Shown piece after piece: positions 32,775 to 43,134 of a stretch of 64,000 bases of DNA. The first letter of the stretch is position 1. Each line of letters opens with the position of its first letter. The stretch is from Zygnema cylindricum (Eukaryota; Streptophyta; Zygnematophyceae; Zygnematales; Zygnemataceae), in assembly GCA_037447655.1 (NCBI GenBank), contig JBBHKE010003364.1, positions 342,549 to 406,548 on the forward strand. Reading direction: 5' to 3'. The notes under the pieces were generated by a model. The model searched no databases. It was not told the DNA's origin and was given only the letters and a program-made list of their open reading frames with translations. The translations under genes were made by a program, and so were the position numbers.

Positions 32775-33310
32775 TGTTGAGATTTGAAATCTTTAGTTCA
32801 GTAAATAGAGTAGACCAAAAAAACTTAGAATAGTATCTAAATAGACTTACCTTTATTAGTGTTACTGTAGCCAAAGTACAATAGAGTGTATTGTACCTTT
32901 GTAGGTTTTACGGAGTGGCGTCGACATGTGTCACGCAGCAGACAATTCAAATCGCCAGATCAGACGGACAGAATCTGAACCGGATACCTCGGAAAATATA
33001 TGGTACGGCTATTTTGGATTCATACAGATATTTTGGAAGTATATGGTACGGAATGTTTTTATGATCATTAAATGGAGACGTCCGGATATTTCGGAAATTA
33101 ATTGTATGGAACAACTTATGAACATTGATTTTGAGAGACGTCGACGGACACGATTCACATGGGACCACAATCATGATTCACGTGGGACCACAAGTGACGA
33201 AGCGTGATTTACATGGGACCACAAGTGACGAGGCGTGATTCACGTGGGACCACAAGTGACGAAGCACTCAGGTGCTTCGTACTACACTACGACAGTCAGC
33301 TGAACTTTAG
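32775..33310 (+). repeat. Copia D-family LTR, 5' half only
   Basis: It starts TGTTGAGATTTGAAATC and follows the LTR at 43135 closely for 536 bp, then breaks off after CAGCTGAACTTTAG. It carries the same U3 repeat array (33150-33260) and the hairpin GAAGCAC-TCAG-GTGCTTC. The break joins directly to integrase coding sequence, so it is a deletion or recombination junction and not an LTR end. Confidence 0.85.
33150..33265 (+). repeat. U3 repeat array, about 31-bp units
   Basis: Three to four units of the type GATTCACGTGGGACCACAAG followed by TGACGA.GCGT. The array is repeated at 43508-43625 in the other LTR of this family. CACGTG cores in the units are G-box-like. Confidence 0.8.
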
Positions 33311-34373
33311 GACCGTTTCCCTTATCTCGGAAGGGGAAACAATACATCATGATAATGATTGAAAATTTTAGCAAGTGGGTAGAGGTGGTCGCTCTTCCCC
33401 ACAAGACCGCTAAATTGACCACCGCTGCTTTTAAAGAGCACGTTCTCATGCGTTATGGAGCTCCTGCAGAGGTTCTCACGGACCAGGGTACGGAGTTCCG
33501 CTGGGAATTTCAAGAGATGTTGGATGACGCTTTAATTGATCATCATCGAACGAGTCGTGATCACCCACAAGCCGATGGCTTGGCGGAACGAGCTGTCCAA
33601 ATTTTCAAGCGGGCCCTCCGAAAGCATTGTTTGGAAAAACACATCTCTGTCTAGGACGAATCCTTCGGCTATATCCACCATGGGATACCGGATGTCCGTA
33701 CAGGCTAGCTTGGCTAATTTCAGCCCGTACTATATTCTCTTCGGTCGAGCACCCTTGCTCGGTCGAAATATTCAGAAAGCAACAAGTTTACCTTTGCCTC
33801 TAGAGTCTGACACCATATTCTTGGAAAAACTAACTCGTCGTGCTTTGCTTTTCGCTCGTGAGATGCCCATGGCTTTTGATAATTTGCAGATTTCCCAACA
33901 TCGGGATACTTTGCGCTTTGCCACCACGCAAAGTGGCAGTTACAAGCCTCAACAGAAATCTTACCAAGACGGAGATTACGTGTACCTTCGACGACAATCT
34001 TTCGACACTTTGGACACGGATGTTTCACCACACATTCTTCGTGTGGTGGAAATGGATGTTAATGGGATGTTGAGTTTGCAGGGTGCGGATACAAGGATAA
34101 TTCGAGAGCATTCGAAGAATTGTTCACCTTGTTACTTACCGGATTTGTCACAGAATATGGATCCCATGAGAATGCCAATCACAGAGGCGACGGAATGTAC
34201 CATTTGCAGGCGAGCAGACGGCGAGGTCTTCCATGCTCTTGTGCGACCATTGTAACCAAGGGTTCCACATGGAGTGCTTAGTTCCTCCATTGACAGCTGT
34301 GCCAGCTGGCCATTGGTTTTGCCATGGCTGTCGTGAGCTGCCGACCGTTTTGACCAGCTCCTCCGCAGGCTAA
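33311..34373 (+). pseudogene. Gypsy integrase fragment ending in a PHD finger
   Basis: The 5' end is truncated within the integrase core (GPFPLSRKGKQYIMI.., then FSKWVEVVALPHKTA). The core continues with LTDQGTEF (second catalytic Asp) and HPQADGLAERAVQIFKRALR (Glu). After a frame change near 33654, 33660-34195 has the C-terminal region: FSPYYILFGRAPLL, then PQQKSYQDGDYVYLRR, then HILRVVEMDVNGMLSLQG. Instead of a chromodomain it ends with C-x2-C (ECTIC, 34196), then after a +1 shift C-x2-C-x4-H-x2-C (34242-34277), a W two residues before the last C-x2-C (34314-34331), and stop TAA 34371. That Cys4-His-Cys3 order with the conserved Trp is a PHD finger. It is a different lineage from A and C. 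Confidence 0.75.
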
Positions 34374-34586
34374 GGAGCTGGGGGGGGAATTATAGGGGTC
34401 ACTTCATGCTAGGGGAGTATTCTTCCCTTTTATTCATTTGGTCATCTTCACCTTTATTCTTTTGCATGTTGTATATACATTTTTCCCTTCTCATTCTTTT
34501 TGGTTTGTATATATGTCTGGAGCATGACTTTACTGGTTAGGATGCATGTTCGCTCTTGCTTTTGGCTCATGCACGACATTGTTGCT
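34374..34586 (+). repeat. Polypurine tract and possible 3' LTR start of the PHD element
   Basis: GGAGCTGGGGGGGGAA at 34374-34389 follows the stop directly and looks like a polypurine tract. The next 195 bp (from about 34391) may be the start of its 3' LTR, cut by element C. No second copy exists for comparison, and the expected TG start is not evident. Confidence 0.4.
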
Positions 34587-35096
34587 TGTAAAAGGACAAG
34601 AAATATAAGCACCACAGCCCACCACGATGCACAGCGGAAAGCTCCAAGGATCTTCCCGTATTAACAGCAGGCGCACATTGCAGTTAACAGTCAAAATTGC
34701 ACTTTATTACTCAAATGAGGATTACAATATTCAGCGCTCGCTGCGAAGGTCTACTGAAAGAGTCTCCTATCCACTAAGCCTACCTGACTATTTAAACTAG
34801 CTAGCTGCTAGTCAACCTAGTATTGTACAACTGTACACGTGGACCTTCACGGTCAACCGAGACAAATCCCCAAAATATATTTTAGAACAATACCGTTCTA
34901 TCTACATTCCGCGGCGTTGCTATACTGCTAAGCTGCGTTGCTCTGCTGCGCTCCTATGCTGCTACGCCACTAAGTAGCTATGCTGCTATACTGCTATGTT
35001 GCGCTGGTCTAGAATCGCAGCTGCGATGCTCTTACATCGCAACCATAGCAGCCTAGTTGCTAACAACTAAGTACCCAACTCTGTAACCCTGTTACA
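34587..35096 (-). repeat. 3' LTR of gypsy C (510 bp)
   Basis: Plus-strand text runs from TGTAAAAGGACAAG to CCCTGTTACA. It contains the TGCTA/GCTGC repeat block, the complement of the block in A's LTR, at about 34915-35050. Confidence 0.9.
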
Positions 35097-36148
35097 GTGC
35101 CTCCCACTAGGGCTTCAGCGTCCCGCTGAACCTTCTGTCTCAGGGAAACTCCAACTGCCGGAGTATAACCGTATGTCTCTTCGCGGTACTCCTCGAATTC
35201 GTGTCGCAAGGTGTCGAGTTGATTTTGGAGCTGCTCACATCGGGTCTCCAGCAACGCAATATGATGGTCTGCCGCTGCCAAACGTCTCCGAATTATTCGC
35301 TCCCGCACTTGGTCCTCCCCCTCCTGCGGTACATCCTCGGGACCCTCGGGTTGCGGCGGAATGGCCACCAGTGCAGGCTCTTCAGGTGCTAGAATTTGGG
35401 GCGATTCAGGTTCTTCAAGTTGTTGTGCCTCTTCCGCCTCCTCTTCAGCGGGTTCCCACCTAGGTACCTTCCTTAGCTTAAAAGACGCATGTTTTTTGGC
35501 AGCTCGAGCCCGCTGCAGAGCGTTCTTTTTGGCCAGCTTGAGTGCTCGTACTTCGGGGGTGACCTCTGCCCGAGCAATGATGTCATGGAGGCGAACATCC
35601 CACGGGTGATAACGGCGGAGTAACCCTGGAACATCCACCCTGTACCGGTAATTATCCTCAACTACTTCCACAATCGGTAGGACATGGGGGTTTAGCTGCA
35701 CATAACCCTTGTGGTTGTTCCCCAAGTCCTTCGTCCTCATGAAATTCTAGGCTGGGTGTGACGGCACGTCGGCGGGGATGTAGATAGGGTCCCGCATCAC
35801 CTCCAGATCCGAGGCACGCTCCTCAATTTGCGGGGGTGTCGGTTCCCGTTCCGGCTCCTCCGCATCCGAAATCTCATGGTCTTCCTCATCCTCCTGATCC
35901 CCTTCCTGGAGTGGGTTGTACTCGGGGTCTTGTGAATTTTCTGACCCCTCTCCTCCGTTGGTCTCCGCTGGCTCTGCCCCGCTACTAGCTGTCTCCTCTG
36001 GGTCAGGGACTGCCTCTACCTCCCTCCTCTTGTCTGCCTCTACCATGGCCTCTACCGCCTCTAACAATCTATCCGGGCAGGGTACATCCCCTCGCCCTAC
36101 CCGTAACAGTCTCCTTCTTTTTGGTGGTGGCGAAGACGACGATGCCAT
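35060..36148 (-). pseudogene. Extra ORF of gypsy C, nearly intact
   Basis: Not recognised as any named family. The start is ATG at 36148 (MASSSSPPPKRRR). It runs in one frame to 35060 with a single interruption, TAG at about 35749-35747, where element A has Trp (PAWNF). N-terminus: Ser-Pro stretch and basic cluster, then a region rich in E/D with phrases also seen in A (PAET, DPEY, EPEREP, ASDLEVMRDP) without a single gap over about 119 codons. 92 codons present in A are missing here, in frame. The C-terminal half has LGNNHKGYVQLNPH, VVEDNYRYRVDVPG, PWDVRLHDII, a basic KLAKKNALQRARAAKKH, an acidic/proline linker, and heptads at 35185-35296 (ALLETRCEQLQ.QLDTL). The last codons overlap the polypurine tract and enter the LTR. 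There is no signal peptide or membrane segment, so it is not envelope-like. Confidence 0.8.
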
Positions 36149-36565
36149 TGATGTTATGGCGTCGGATAATTCTAGTAGTTTGAGTAGTGAAGGTAAGTTA
36201 GCTGTGCACAATGAAGCACTCTCTAAACTGCCTGGATTAAGCTGGGCGCGAGGACGGATGACGACTTTATTACAGAGGGTTGAGGATTTCACTTTTGGGT
36301 TCTGCGAAGCGGCGCAGGGTACGAGGGTATCGCAGCGTCCAACATTCATAAGACTGCGCTGCTGCGGCGAAACCAAGGGTTCATTGTTACCAACGTGGTG
36401 AAACCCAATTGCGCCGTTGCGCTTTCCTGTCAGCGCAGCGGTGGTGCTGCGTTCCTCTGACGGCACCGCGACCATGTTGCGCTGCGGTGGCTACGGTGCT
36501 ATAGCGCTGCGGTGTACTAACATCGCCGTTGCGTTTCTTTGCCGCGTCCCCAATATAATTGCGAT

Positions 36566-38291
36566 GGTTGCGACACTGCGATTCGTTCCTTTATTTCGGC
36601 CGCTGCGATTTCCCCCTCCGACGAAGTTGAGTGTCCTCACTGTGCTGAAATCGGCGCAGCAACTTTGGGGAATGCAAATCCTCCTCGTCCACCCAAGAGT
36701 CATCCTCCGCACCCTAACCCTTCCAACGCACCAAATATTGGCCGGATTTGGAATTCCAAGAGCCGCGCGACTGAAGGATCTCTTCTACCTCATACTCGTC
36801 TGAGGTATCGTGAACCAGGGGCAAAAGAGTATTTCGCCGTCGATTAGGAAACATCAAATCAGGGTCTCTAAATAGTTTAAGCTGGGAAACATGGAAGACA
36901 TTGTGGACATGCCACTCTTTCGGAATATCCAACTTATAAGCCACCTCTCCCACACGTGACAAAACTGTGAATGGGCGCGTGAATTTTGGTGCTAGTTTCT
37001 TGGAGAGGGTACCCGCCAAGGAGAGGTTTGCTGTATTAAGGCGAACCTTATCACCCACGCTGAAGACGGTTTCCTTCCGGTGAGAGTTGGCCTACGCCTT
37101 TTGACGATCCTTTGCCAGTTGGAGTGCCTTCGCTGCCTTTTCGAGGTTCCCTTGCAACGTTTTGGCAAAATCGTGAGCTGCCGGCGTAGGGCAGTCCGCG
37201 ACCAATAAGTTTTGTGGGAGGATGGGTTGTCGTCCATTGAGGGAGAATGGCGTAGCATTCGTGGACGAGTGCACCGCACTGTTGTATGCCACCTCAATCG
37301 CTCTTAGATGGTTCACCCAATCCGTTTGGTGCAACGAAACATAAACCTGCAACGCCTCCTCTAAAGTCCGATTCACCCTTTTAGTCTGACCATCCGTTTG
37401 AGGGTGGTAAGCTGTGGACATGGCGAGTTGCGTGCCACACAGCTCGAACAGATTTCTCCAAAAGTGACTCACAAGTTTTCGATCCCGATCGCTGACGATC
37501 CTCTTTGGGAGTCCGTGATGGCGGAATATCTCCCGAAAGAATAAGTCTGCCACATCCCGCGCTGTGGCTGTGGTTGTTGTGGGTAAGAAATGGGCAATTT
37601 TCGTCAGATAACTCACGACGACGAAAATAGAGTCATAACCTTCCTTGGTTAACGTGAGAGCAACGATGAAGTCCATCGAAATCGCTTCCCAAGGAACAGA
37701 TGGTATCGGTAGGGGTTGTAACAGACCCTGGTGACCCGATTCTGATTTGTTTTTGTTACAAGAGTCACACGTCCGGACATACTCCACAATGTCTCGAGTC
37801 ATGTTTGGCCAATAATACGCTTCAGCGACACGTGCGGTTGTTTTATCCCAGCCGAAGTGTCCACTGAGCGGTTCATCATGACTTAATTTCAATATCGAAT
37901 GACGTAGCTTCCGGTTTGTCGGAACGTAAAGTCTTGTTGTTTGACTTGGTCTATATCGCCACATATCATTGGCGGTCCGAACTAATACCTTCCGTTTTAT
38001 CAGCTCTTTTAATGGCTCGTCATCGTCGTATGCGGCCTTGATTCTACTTAGCCACTGATCGTCCACTTGCACCATACTAGTGACTGCGCTGAGTTTCAAA
38101 TCTTGCGCTTTGTCCGACGCTGCGGTGTTCTTTTTCACAGAGCTCACGTCTACATCCTGCCATGTTTGCAATCGTTGCTCCGCCACTAGAGCAGCGACTC
38201 CGAGTCTTCTCGACAGCGCATCTGCCGGATTCATCTTGCCCGGCTTATATTCAATGACAAGTCCCGGCCCGAAGGTCTGCAAAAACGTCAT
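36566..38291 (-). pseudogene. Integrase and chromodomain of gypsy C
   Basis: The 399-codon frame 38291-37092 holds the whole integrase: zinc module (LRHSILKLSHDEPLSGHFGW.. CDSCNKNK), first Asp in MDFIVALTLTKEG, second Asp in VSDRDRKLVSHFW, and Glu in HPQTDGQTKRVN, where the usual E is K. The catalytic glutamate thus appears substituted, while A has QTDGQFERVN. After an in-frame stop at 37092 comes VGDKVRLN, RPFTVLSRVGEVAYKLDIP, HNVFHVSQLK, then the chromodomain YEVEEILQSRGSWNSKSGQYLVRWKG, a TAG in place of Tyr at 36714, and GAEDDSWVDE. All these parts stay in one frame. Confidence 0.9.
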
Positions 38292-38753
38292 CTATCGCAC
38301 TTGTTTCTTTGACAACTTCGGCTGTGTGTGTAGGTACTGCAGGGCGTGGTGATCCGTGATAATTGTGATCCGCTTCCCCTGAACGTAACATTTCCAAACT
38401 TCCAGCGCGTTGATGATCGCAATTGTCTCCTTTTCATGGGTGGCCCAATTAAGCTGCGCTGCCTTTAATTTTTGACTGTCGTAGGCAATGGGTTGTATGC
38501 CTTTTCCTTGATCCTGCATAAGGATCGCTCCAATAGCCGTATCGCTGGCGTTTGTAATTATCGTCCAAGGTAAGTCCGGGTCGGGAACAGCTAACACAGG
38601 GGCAGTAACCAACCGCTCCTTTAGCGAGTTAAAAGCTGCCCCTTGCGCCGATTTCCACTCGTAGGGCACGTCATATCTGAGTAACTCTGTGAGTGGTGCA
38701 GCGATTTTGGCGAAACCTTCGACAAAACGTCGATAGTAGGAGCATAATCCCAA
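38292..38753 (-). pseudogene. RT thumb and RNase H of gypsy C
   Basis: Starts at [23 protein letters not shown] and includes RNase H ([42 protein letters not shown]). The first acidic residue is changed (TN for TD). It ends in TAG at 38292, exactly where A reads Trp (QVRWMTF), and the integrase frame continues in the same phase. It is separated from the RT palm by the solo LTR at 38771-39835. Confidence 0.9.
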
Positions 38754-38770
38754 AAAGCTCCGTAATTCCG

Positions 38771-39835
38771 TGTTAAAATTTGTGTATTTTCTAGGTCTCT
38801 ATTTATTCTATGTGTTTGTCAGATGGTCTTGTCTAAGTCATCCATACTTGTCGTAGTCACTAGAAGACAGAGATAGCCATGGCTGCCCCCATAGTCAGAA
38901 AGAAATAGGCAAATAGGCAGAAAAACAAATAGGTGACCAAAATACGCCCTGGACAGGATTTGAACATGGGTCTGTGGTTCACTATGTAGACTTAAGCCTT
39001 ATCCAATAGGGCGTTACCGAAACGATACACGTGACGGGTTTCAAAGATATATAAACATTAACGAAACAGCTTCTTAACAGCAGACAAACCAAAAGGAGCA
39101 ATTCATGCATGTACGCGAATCTGAACCATGTAAAATATGTTTTGATCGGACGGCCGACATTATAGCCGCCACGCGAAGTAAGCTTTTGGCGGCATACGGA
39201 GAAAGCATCACGCGATGCCACGTGGCGCCACATTATTTGATACTGAAGAAGATGGGAGGAGGAACCATGACTTCCGATTTGACAGGTGTCACCTTGTAGA
39301 CCTTGTCGTACAATGGACGTACAATAAGTACATCGCCCATTGTACCTTCTTGTACTTTATAGTGTTCCTATTGGACTAGGGTTTAGTAGTAGGTAGTCGT
39401 GAGTAGGCAGACCAAGACTTAGTGATATTTAGGTACCTCTCTCTAAGAGAGCTTTTAACTATAAAAGTCATTTTTGACCAGCCATAACTTAAATGCTCCG
39501 GTGAGCAAATTCAGTGATTCTTTTTGCTGTGGACTCAGGGGAGTCCAAGCTACACAGGGGTGTAGTCGGTCAGAGTCTTTGCGTGTGAGGGTGGCACTTA
39601 TTCAGTGGGAAAGTCAAAGTGGGGAATATTGTCCAAAACACATATTCAAGCTTTGCATTCTGTGGTGGAACTGAGCACACAAAAGGTCTTCTCTTCACAG
39701 GGGTGAAGGTGTGTTGGGGTTCTTATTGTCAAGGGATCATTCATTTGGTTTTATATCAACTTGGAGTCGGCACTATCTAGATCAGCTTCTTTTCGATCTG
39801 CGATTTATGTGGGCAATGGAGCCCATAGAATTTCA
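38771..39835 (+). repeat. Solo LTR of the B/E copia family inside gypsy C (1065 bp)
   Basis: It starts TGTTAAAATTTG, ends ACAGAATTTCA-like (CATAGAATTTCA), and is flanked by the perfect 5-bp duplication TTCCG (38766-38770 and 39836-39840). Inside, CATGGCTGCC, CGGACGGCCG and GAGCAAATTCAG.GATTCTTTTTGC match the copia B LTR in the same relative order. No internal copia sequence is present, so it is the product of LTR-LTR recombination. Confidence 0.9.
38944..39020 (-). other. tRNA-like module in solo LTR
   Basis: On the minus strand GCCCTATTGGATAAGGC forms a D-arm-like hairpin with the conserved GG in its loop. About 27 bases further, ATGTTCAAATCCTG matches the Pol III B box (GTTCAAATCC). Antisense to the LTR. 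Confidence 0.45.
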
Positions 39836-40894
39836 TTCCGTAATGTTCATCGGCTGCGGCCACTCTTTCATTGCCCTCGTTTTGTTCGGATCCACTGCAA
39901 TTCCGTCCCGGCTCACCACATGGCCCAAAAAATCAATTTTCTCCTTCAATAAGTCACATTTACTCCTCTTTGCGTACAACTTATTTTCCCGGAGGACTTG
40001 TAGGACCGTCCGTAGGTGCTTCATGTGATCCTCCAGCGTTCGGCTATACACCAAGATGTCGTCTAGAAAGACAATTACAAACGCATCCAGATATTGCCGA
40101 AAGATGGAGTTCATCAAATGCATAAAAGTCGTCGGCGCATTGGTTAACCCGAACGGCTTTACCCGAAATTGGAAATTGCCATACCGAGTTCTAAACGCCG
40201 TCTTTTTTACATCCTCCTCGGCAATCCTAATCTGGTGATGACCGCTCCGCAAATCTATTTTTGAGAAATATTTAGCGCCTCGAAGTCGATCTAACAATTC
40301 GTCTATTCTCGGTAAAGGGTACGCATTCTTCACCGTTAACTTGTTTAGCGCCCGGTAGTCCACACACATACGAAAACCTCCATCTTTTTTGTTCACGAAG
40401 AGGACGGGGGCTCCATACGGTGACTTGCTCGGTTCTATTGCTCCGGCTTCGACCAACTCCGCGAGTTGCTTTTTGAGTTTGTCTAATTCGGTGTAACTCA
40501 TCTTGTACATCCGATTAGCCGGGGGTACCGCTCCGGGAACAAGTTCTATCTTGTGGTCTACTTCGCGCTTCGGAGGTAAGCCCTCGGGGAGCTTCGTGGG
40601 AAAAACATCTACGTACTCCTCGAGAAGTTTTGTCACGACTTCCGGGGCCTCTTCGGAAGTCTTTCTGGTGTCGTCACTTTCTTTTGAGTCGAAGTCGGGG
40701 TCCTTCTTCTTCCAATCCTCTGGAATCTCCTCCTTCGCCTTCTCCATTGGCTGGACGACCGCTACACCAATAGTTTCCCCTTTTCTGAGTGCCCTCTTAA
40801 GCAGTAAAGCCGAAAGTAGGCGTCCCTCTTCCGCTCCTTTACCAGCCGCTCCCGCTTTTACCTCAAACTCTTCTTCACCCTTCGTCACTCTCAT
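39836..40894 (-). pseudogene. Protease tail and RT of gypsy C
   Basis: One open frame of about 350 codons. From the N-terminal side: the linker [16 protein letters not shown].., [11 protein letters not shown], then RT with [57 protein letters not shown], and the catalytic [12 protein letters not shown], then [29 protein letters not shown]. All RT palm motifs are present. The frame is cut by the solo LTR just after [10 protein letters not shown]. Confidence 0.9.
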
Positions 40895-42186
40895 GGCCCC
40901 ACTTCTCTAATCGATCGTCAGATTCCATTTTTGCAGCCACGGCTTTCCCAAGATAACCTCATGGTCCCCAAGAGGTAACACATGAAGAGTGTCGTACCAT
41001 CGGAATTTACCGATTCCGACGCGTAACCTCGGAGTACGATGGGTAATAGATAAGGAACTTCTGTCTGCTAATTGTACCGACTGATGATCCTTAAGTACCA
41101 CAAGAGGAAGTTTCTACTTTTTCACCGTCGCCTCGTTGATGAAATTTCCCGATGCTCCGGAGTCCACCATGAAGTTGGTTGCGCACATTCCGATTTGACC
41201 CCGAAATATCAAAGGGTCTCCTCCTTCACCGGCTAACCTCATGACAGTAAGTTTCCCTTTCCCTGGATTTTTCCGTTTTGGACATTCACGGGCCATATGG
41301 TCCGGGGAACAGCACTGGAAGCATAAGCCATTTTGCCTCCTCCGTTGGAGCTCCACGGGTGACAAGTTGTTAGCCTTGGTCTTGATAGTTTTCTTCTTTT
41401 TCCGCAGTACGTTGACCACCTCCTTATCCTCATCAATTGCTCCGAGCTCCATGGGAGTTGGACCATCGTCTCGACGACCTCCTCCACCGCTACTCGACCC
41501 ATAATGAAACGGTCGTCGGATGGTGAAATCGACTGAATCGATCCGCTCAGCAAACTGAATGATCGCTGAGAGACTAGGAGTTGTGCTTTCCTGAGCGAGC
41601 CATTGCTCCACATCCCTACGAATAGATGATTTGAGCCCCTTCTCGTAGGGATCCACAGCTCCATCCTCCGTCATCGTAGGTATTTGCACCTTGCACTCCA
41701 AAAACCGTTGTGTAAACTCCAACACCGAAGTTCGTTGCTTCAACTCTGCGATCTTATCTCTTGTAGCCTTAACCGTATTAACAGGCTGCCAAGCGTCACG
41801 GAGTAATTGAACGAAGAGAGCCCAAACGGTCGGTATCTCATCATTCTCCACTAATGACCTCCACCATGCACCCGCTGCCCCCTTAAGAAGACCACCCGCG
41901 TAGTGAATCTTCTCACGGTCCGACAGGCTAGGAAAGTTCTCAAGATAAGTCGCAACACAGAATAGCCACGTGTCTAGGTTCTTGTGTCTTGCAGGGTCGA
42001 ATTCGTCGGCAAGTCGTAATTTCGGTCTCCTTAGTCCCTCTCCATGCCTCCATGAGGTCGCTCACCAAACCGAGATTCCAAAGTTGGGACGGTGTTGCTC
42101 AGCTGCGCGTTCTGTAATCTAACGTTTTCTAACTCCCTGAGAACTTGCACTAACATTTCCGTAGTGGACACGCCGTGTTCGCCCAT
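40895..42186 (-). pseudogene. Gag and protease of gypsy C
   Basis: The start ATG at 42186 gives MGEHGVSTTEM, the counterpart of A. A TAA near 42028 breaks the frame after FGERPHGGMERD. The open stretch 41851-41114 continues with ALFVQLLRDAW, EFTQRFLECKVQIP, RDVEQWLAQE, the intact CCHC knuckle CFQCCSPDHMAREC, and the protease site FMVDSGASGNFINE with its catalytic Asp. A stop at 41114 and a shift lead into 41101-40907 (GIGKFRWYDTLHVLPLGDHEVILGKPWLQKW), the protease C-terminus. Confidence 0.9.
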
Positions 42187-42207
42187 GCTGTCGAGTCACG
42201 GGGAAAA

Positions 42208-42219
42208 GCTCCGATACCA
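42208..42219 (-). other. Primer-binding site of gypsy C
   Basis: TGGTATCGGAGC on the minus strand, one base from the LTR end at 42221. Confidence 0.9.
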
Positions 42220-42220
42220 G

Positions 42221-42738
42221 TGTAGAAGGACAAGAAATATAAGCACCACAGCCCACCACGATGCATTGCGGAAAGCTCCAAGGATCTTCCCGTAGCAACA
42301 GCAGGCGCACACAGCAGTTAACAGTCAAAGTTGCACTTTATTACTCAAAGGAGGATTACAATATTTAGCGCTCGCTGCGAAGGTCTACTCAAAGAGTCTC
42401 CTATCCACTAAGCCTACCTGACTATTTAAACTAGCTAGCTGCTAGTCAACCTAGTACTGTACAACTGTACACGTGGACCTTCACGGTCAACCAAGACAAA
42501 TCCCCAAAATATCTTTTAGAACAATATCGTACTATCTACATTCCGCGGCGTTGCTATACTGCTAAGCTGCGTTGCTCTGCTGCGCTGCTATGCTGCTACG
42601 CCACTAAGTAGCTATGCTGCTAAGCTGCTATACTGCTATGTTGCGCTGGTCTAGAATCGCAGCAGCGCTGCTCTGACATCGCAACCATAGCAGCCTAGTT
42701 GCTAACTACTAAGTACCTAACTCTGTAACCCTGTTACA
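42221..42738 (-). repeat. 5' LTR of gypsy C (518 bp)
   Basis: Plus-strand text runs from TGTAGAAGGACAAG to CCCTGTTACA. It is very similar to 34587-35096. The 8-bp length difference lies mainly in the GCTGC/TGCTA repeat block, where this copy has one more short unit. Confidence 0.9.
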
Positions 42739-43134
42739 CCGCTGGAGTAGCATATTACAAAAGGTTGCAGCTCAATCCACAATAGAGTCTGAATACATGG
42801 CAGCACCTTCGACCCTCAAAGAGCTCTTATGGGTCAAGTCTATTCTACAATAACTTGGGTACATGCAAACAGGTCCTCAGTCTATTTGGTGTGACAACCA
42901 GGCAGCCATTGCCATTGCCTCTAACCCTAGCCATCATTTTAAAAGCAAACACATGGATGTTAGACTTCACTTTGTTAGGGAAAAAGTAATTGCAAAAGTC
43001 ATTAAGTTGTGTTATTTACCGGATGAGAAGATGGTGGCTGACATGTTTACTAAAGCCCTTCCTGCTCCTAAGTTGCAGTTTTGCAGAGAAGCTGTTGGAC
43101 TAAGTGAGTAACTGAGTCTAAAGATCTAGGGGAG
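42739..43134 (+). pseudogene. Copia D RNase H tail
   Basis: Begins in mid-domain at CWSS-like text and reads QSTIESEYMA, TLKELLWVKSIL (with one stop at about 42851), GPQSIWCDNQAAIAIASNPSHHFKSKHMDVRLHFVREKVI, then ..MVADMFTKALPAPKLQFCREAVGLSE and stop near 43109. Close relative of the F RNase H at 62881-63300. The rest of this pol gene is not present to the left. Confidence 0.85.

Larger units (their letters stand above)
34587..42738 (-). mobile_element. Gypsy element C: chromodomain retrotransposon with extra ORF
   Basis: Sister of A in the reverse orientation: 5' LTR 42738-42221, primer site, gag from 42186, protease, RT, RNase H, integrase, chromodomain to about 36566, extra ORF 36148-35060, 3' LTR 35096-34587. 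A copia solo LTR sits within pol (38771-39835). It is less damaged than A: most breaks are single in-frame stops. The flanking 5-mers (TTGCT left, CCGCT right) do not match well, and the flanks come from different elements, so the present ends are probably the result of recombination. Confidence 0.9.

Noticed and set aside
33150-33265. CRISPR-like array of 31-bp units
   Set aside because: Units adjoin, lie in a copia LTR and recur in the sister LTR.
35060-36148. Envelope-like gene reading of the extra ORF
   Set aside because: The position 3' of pol would fit, but there is no signal peptide, transmembrane segment or cysteine pattern; the start is basic and nuclear-like.
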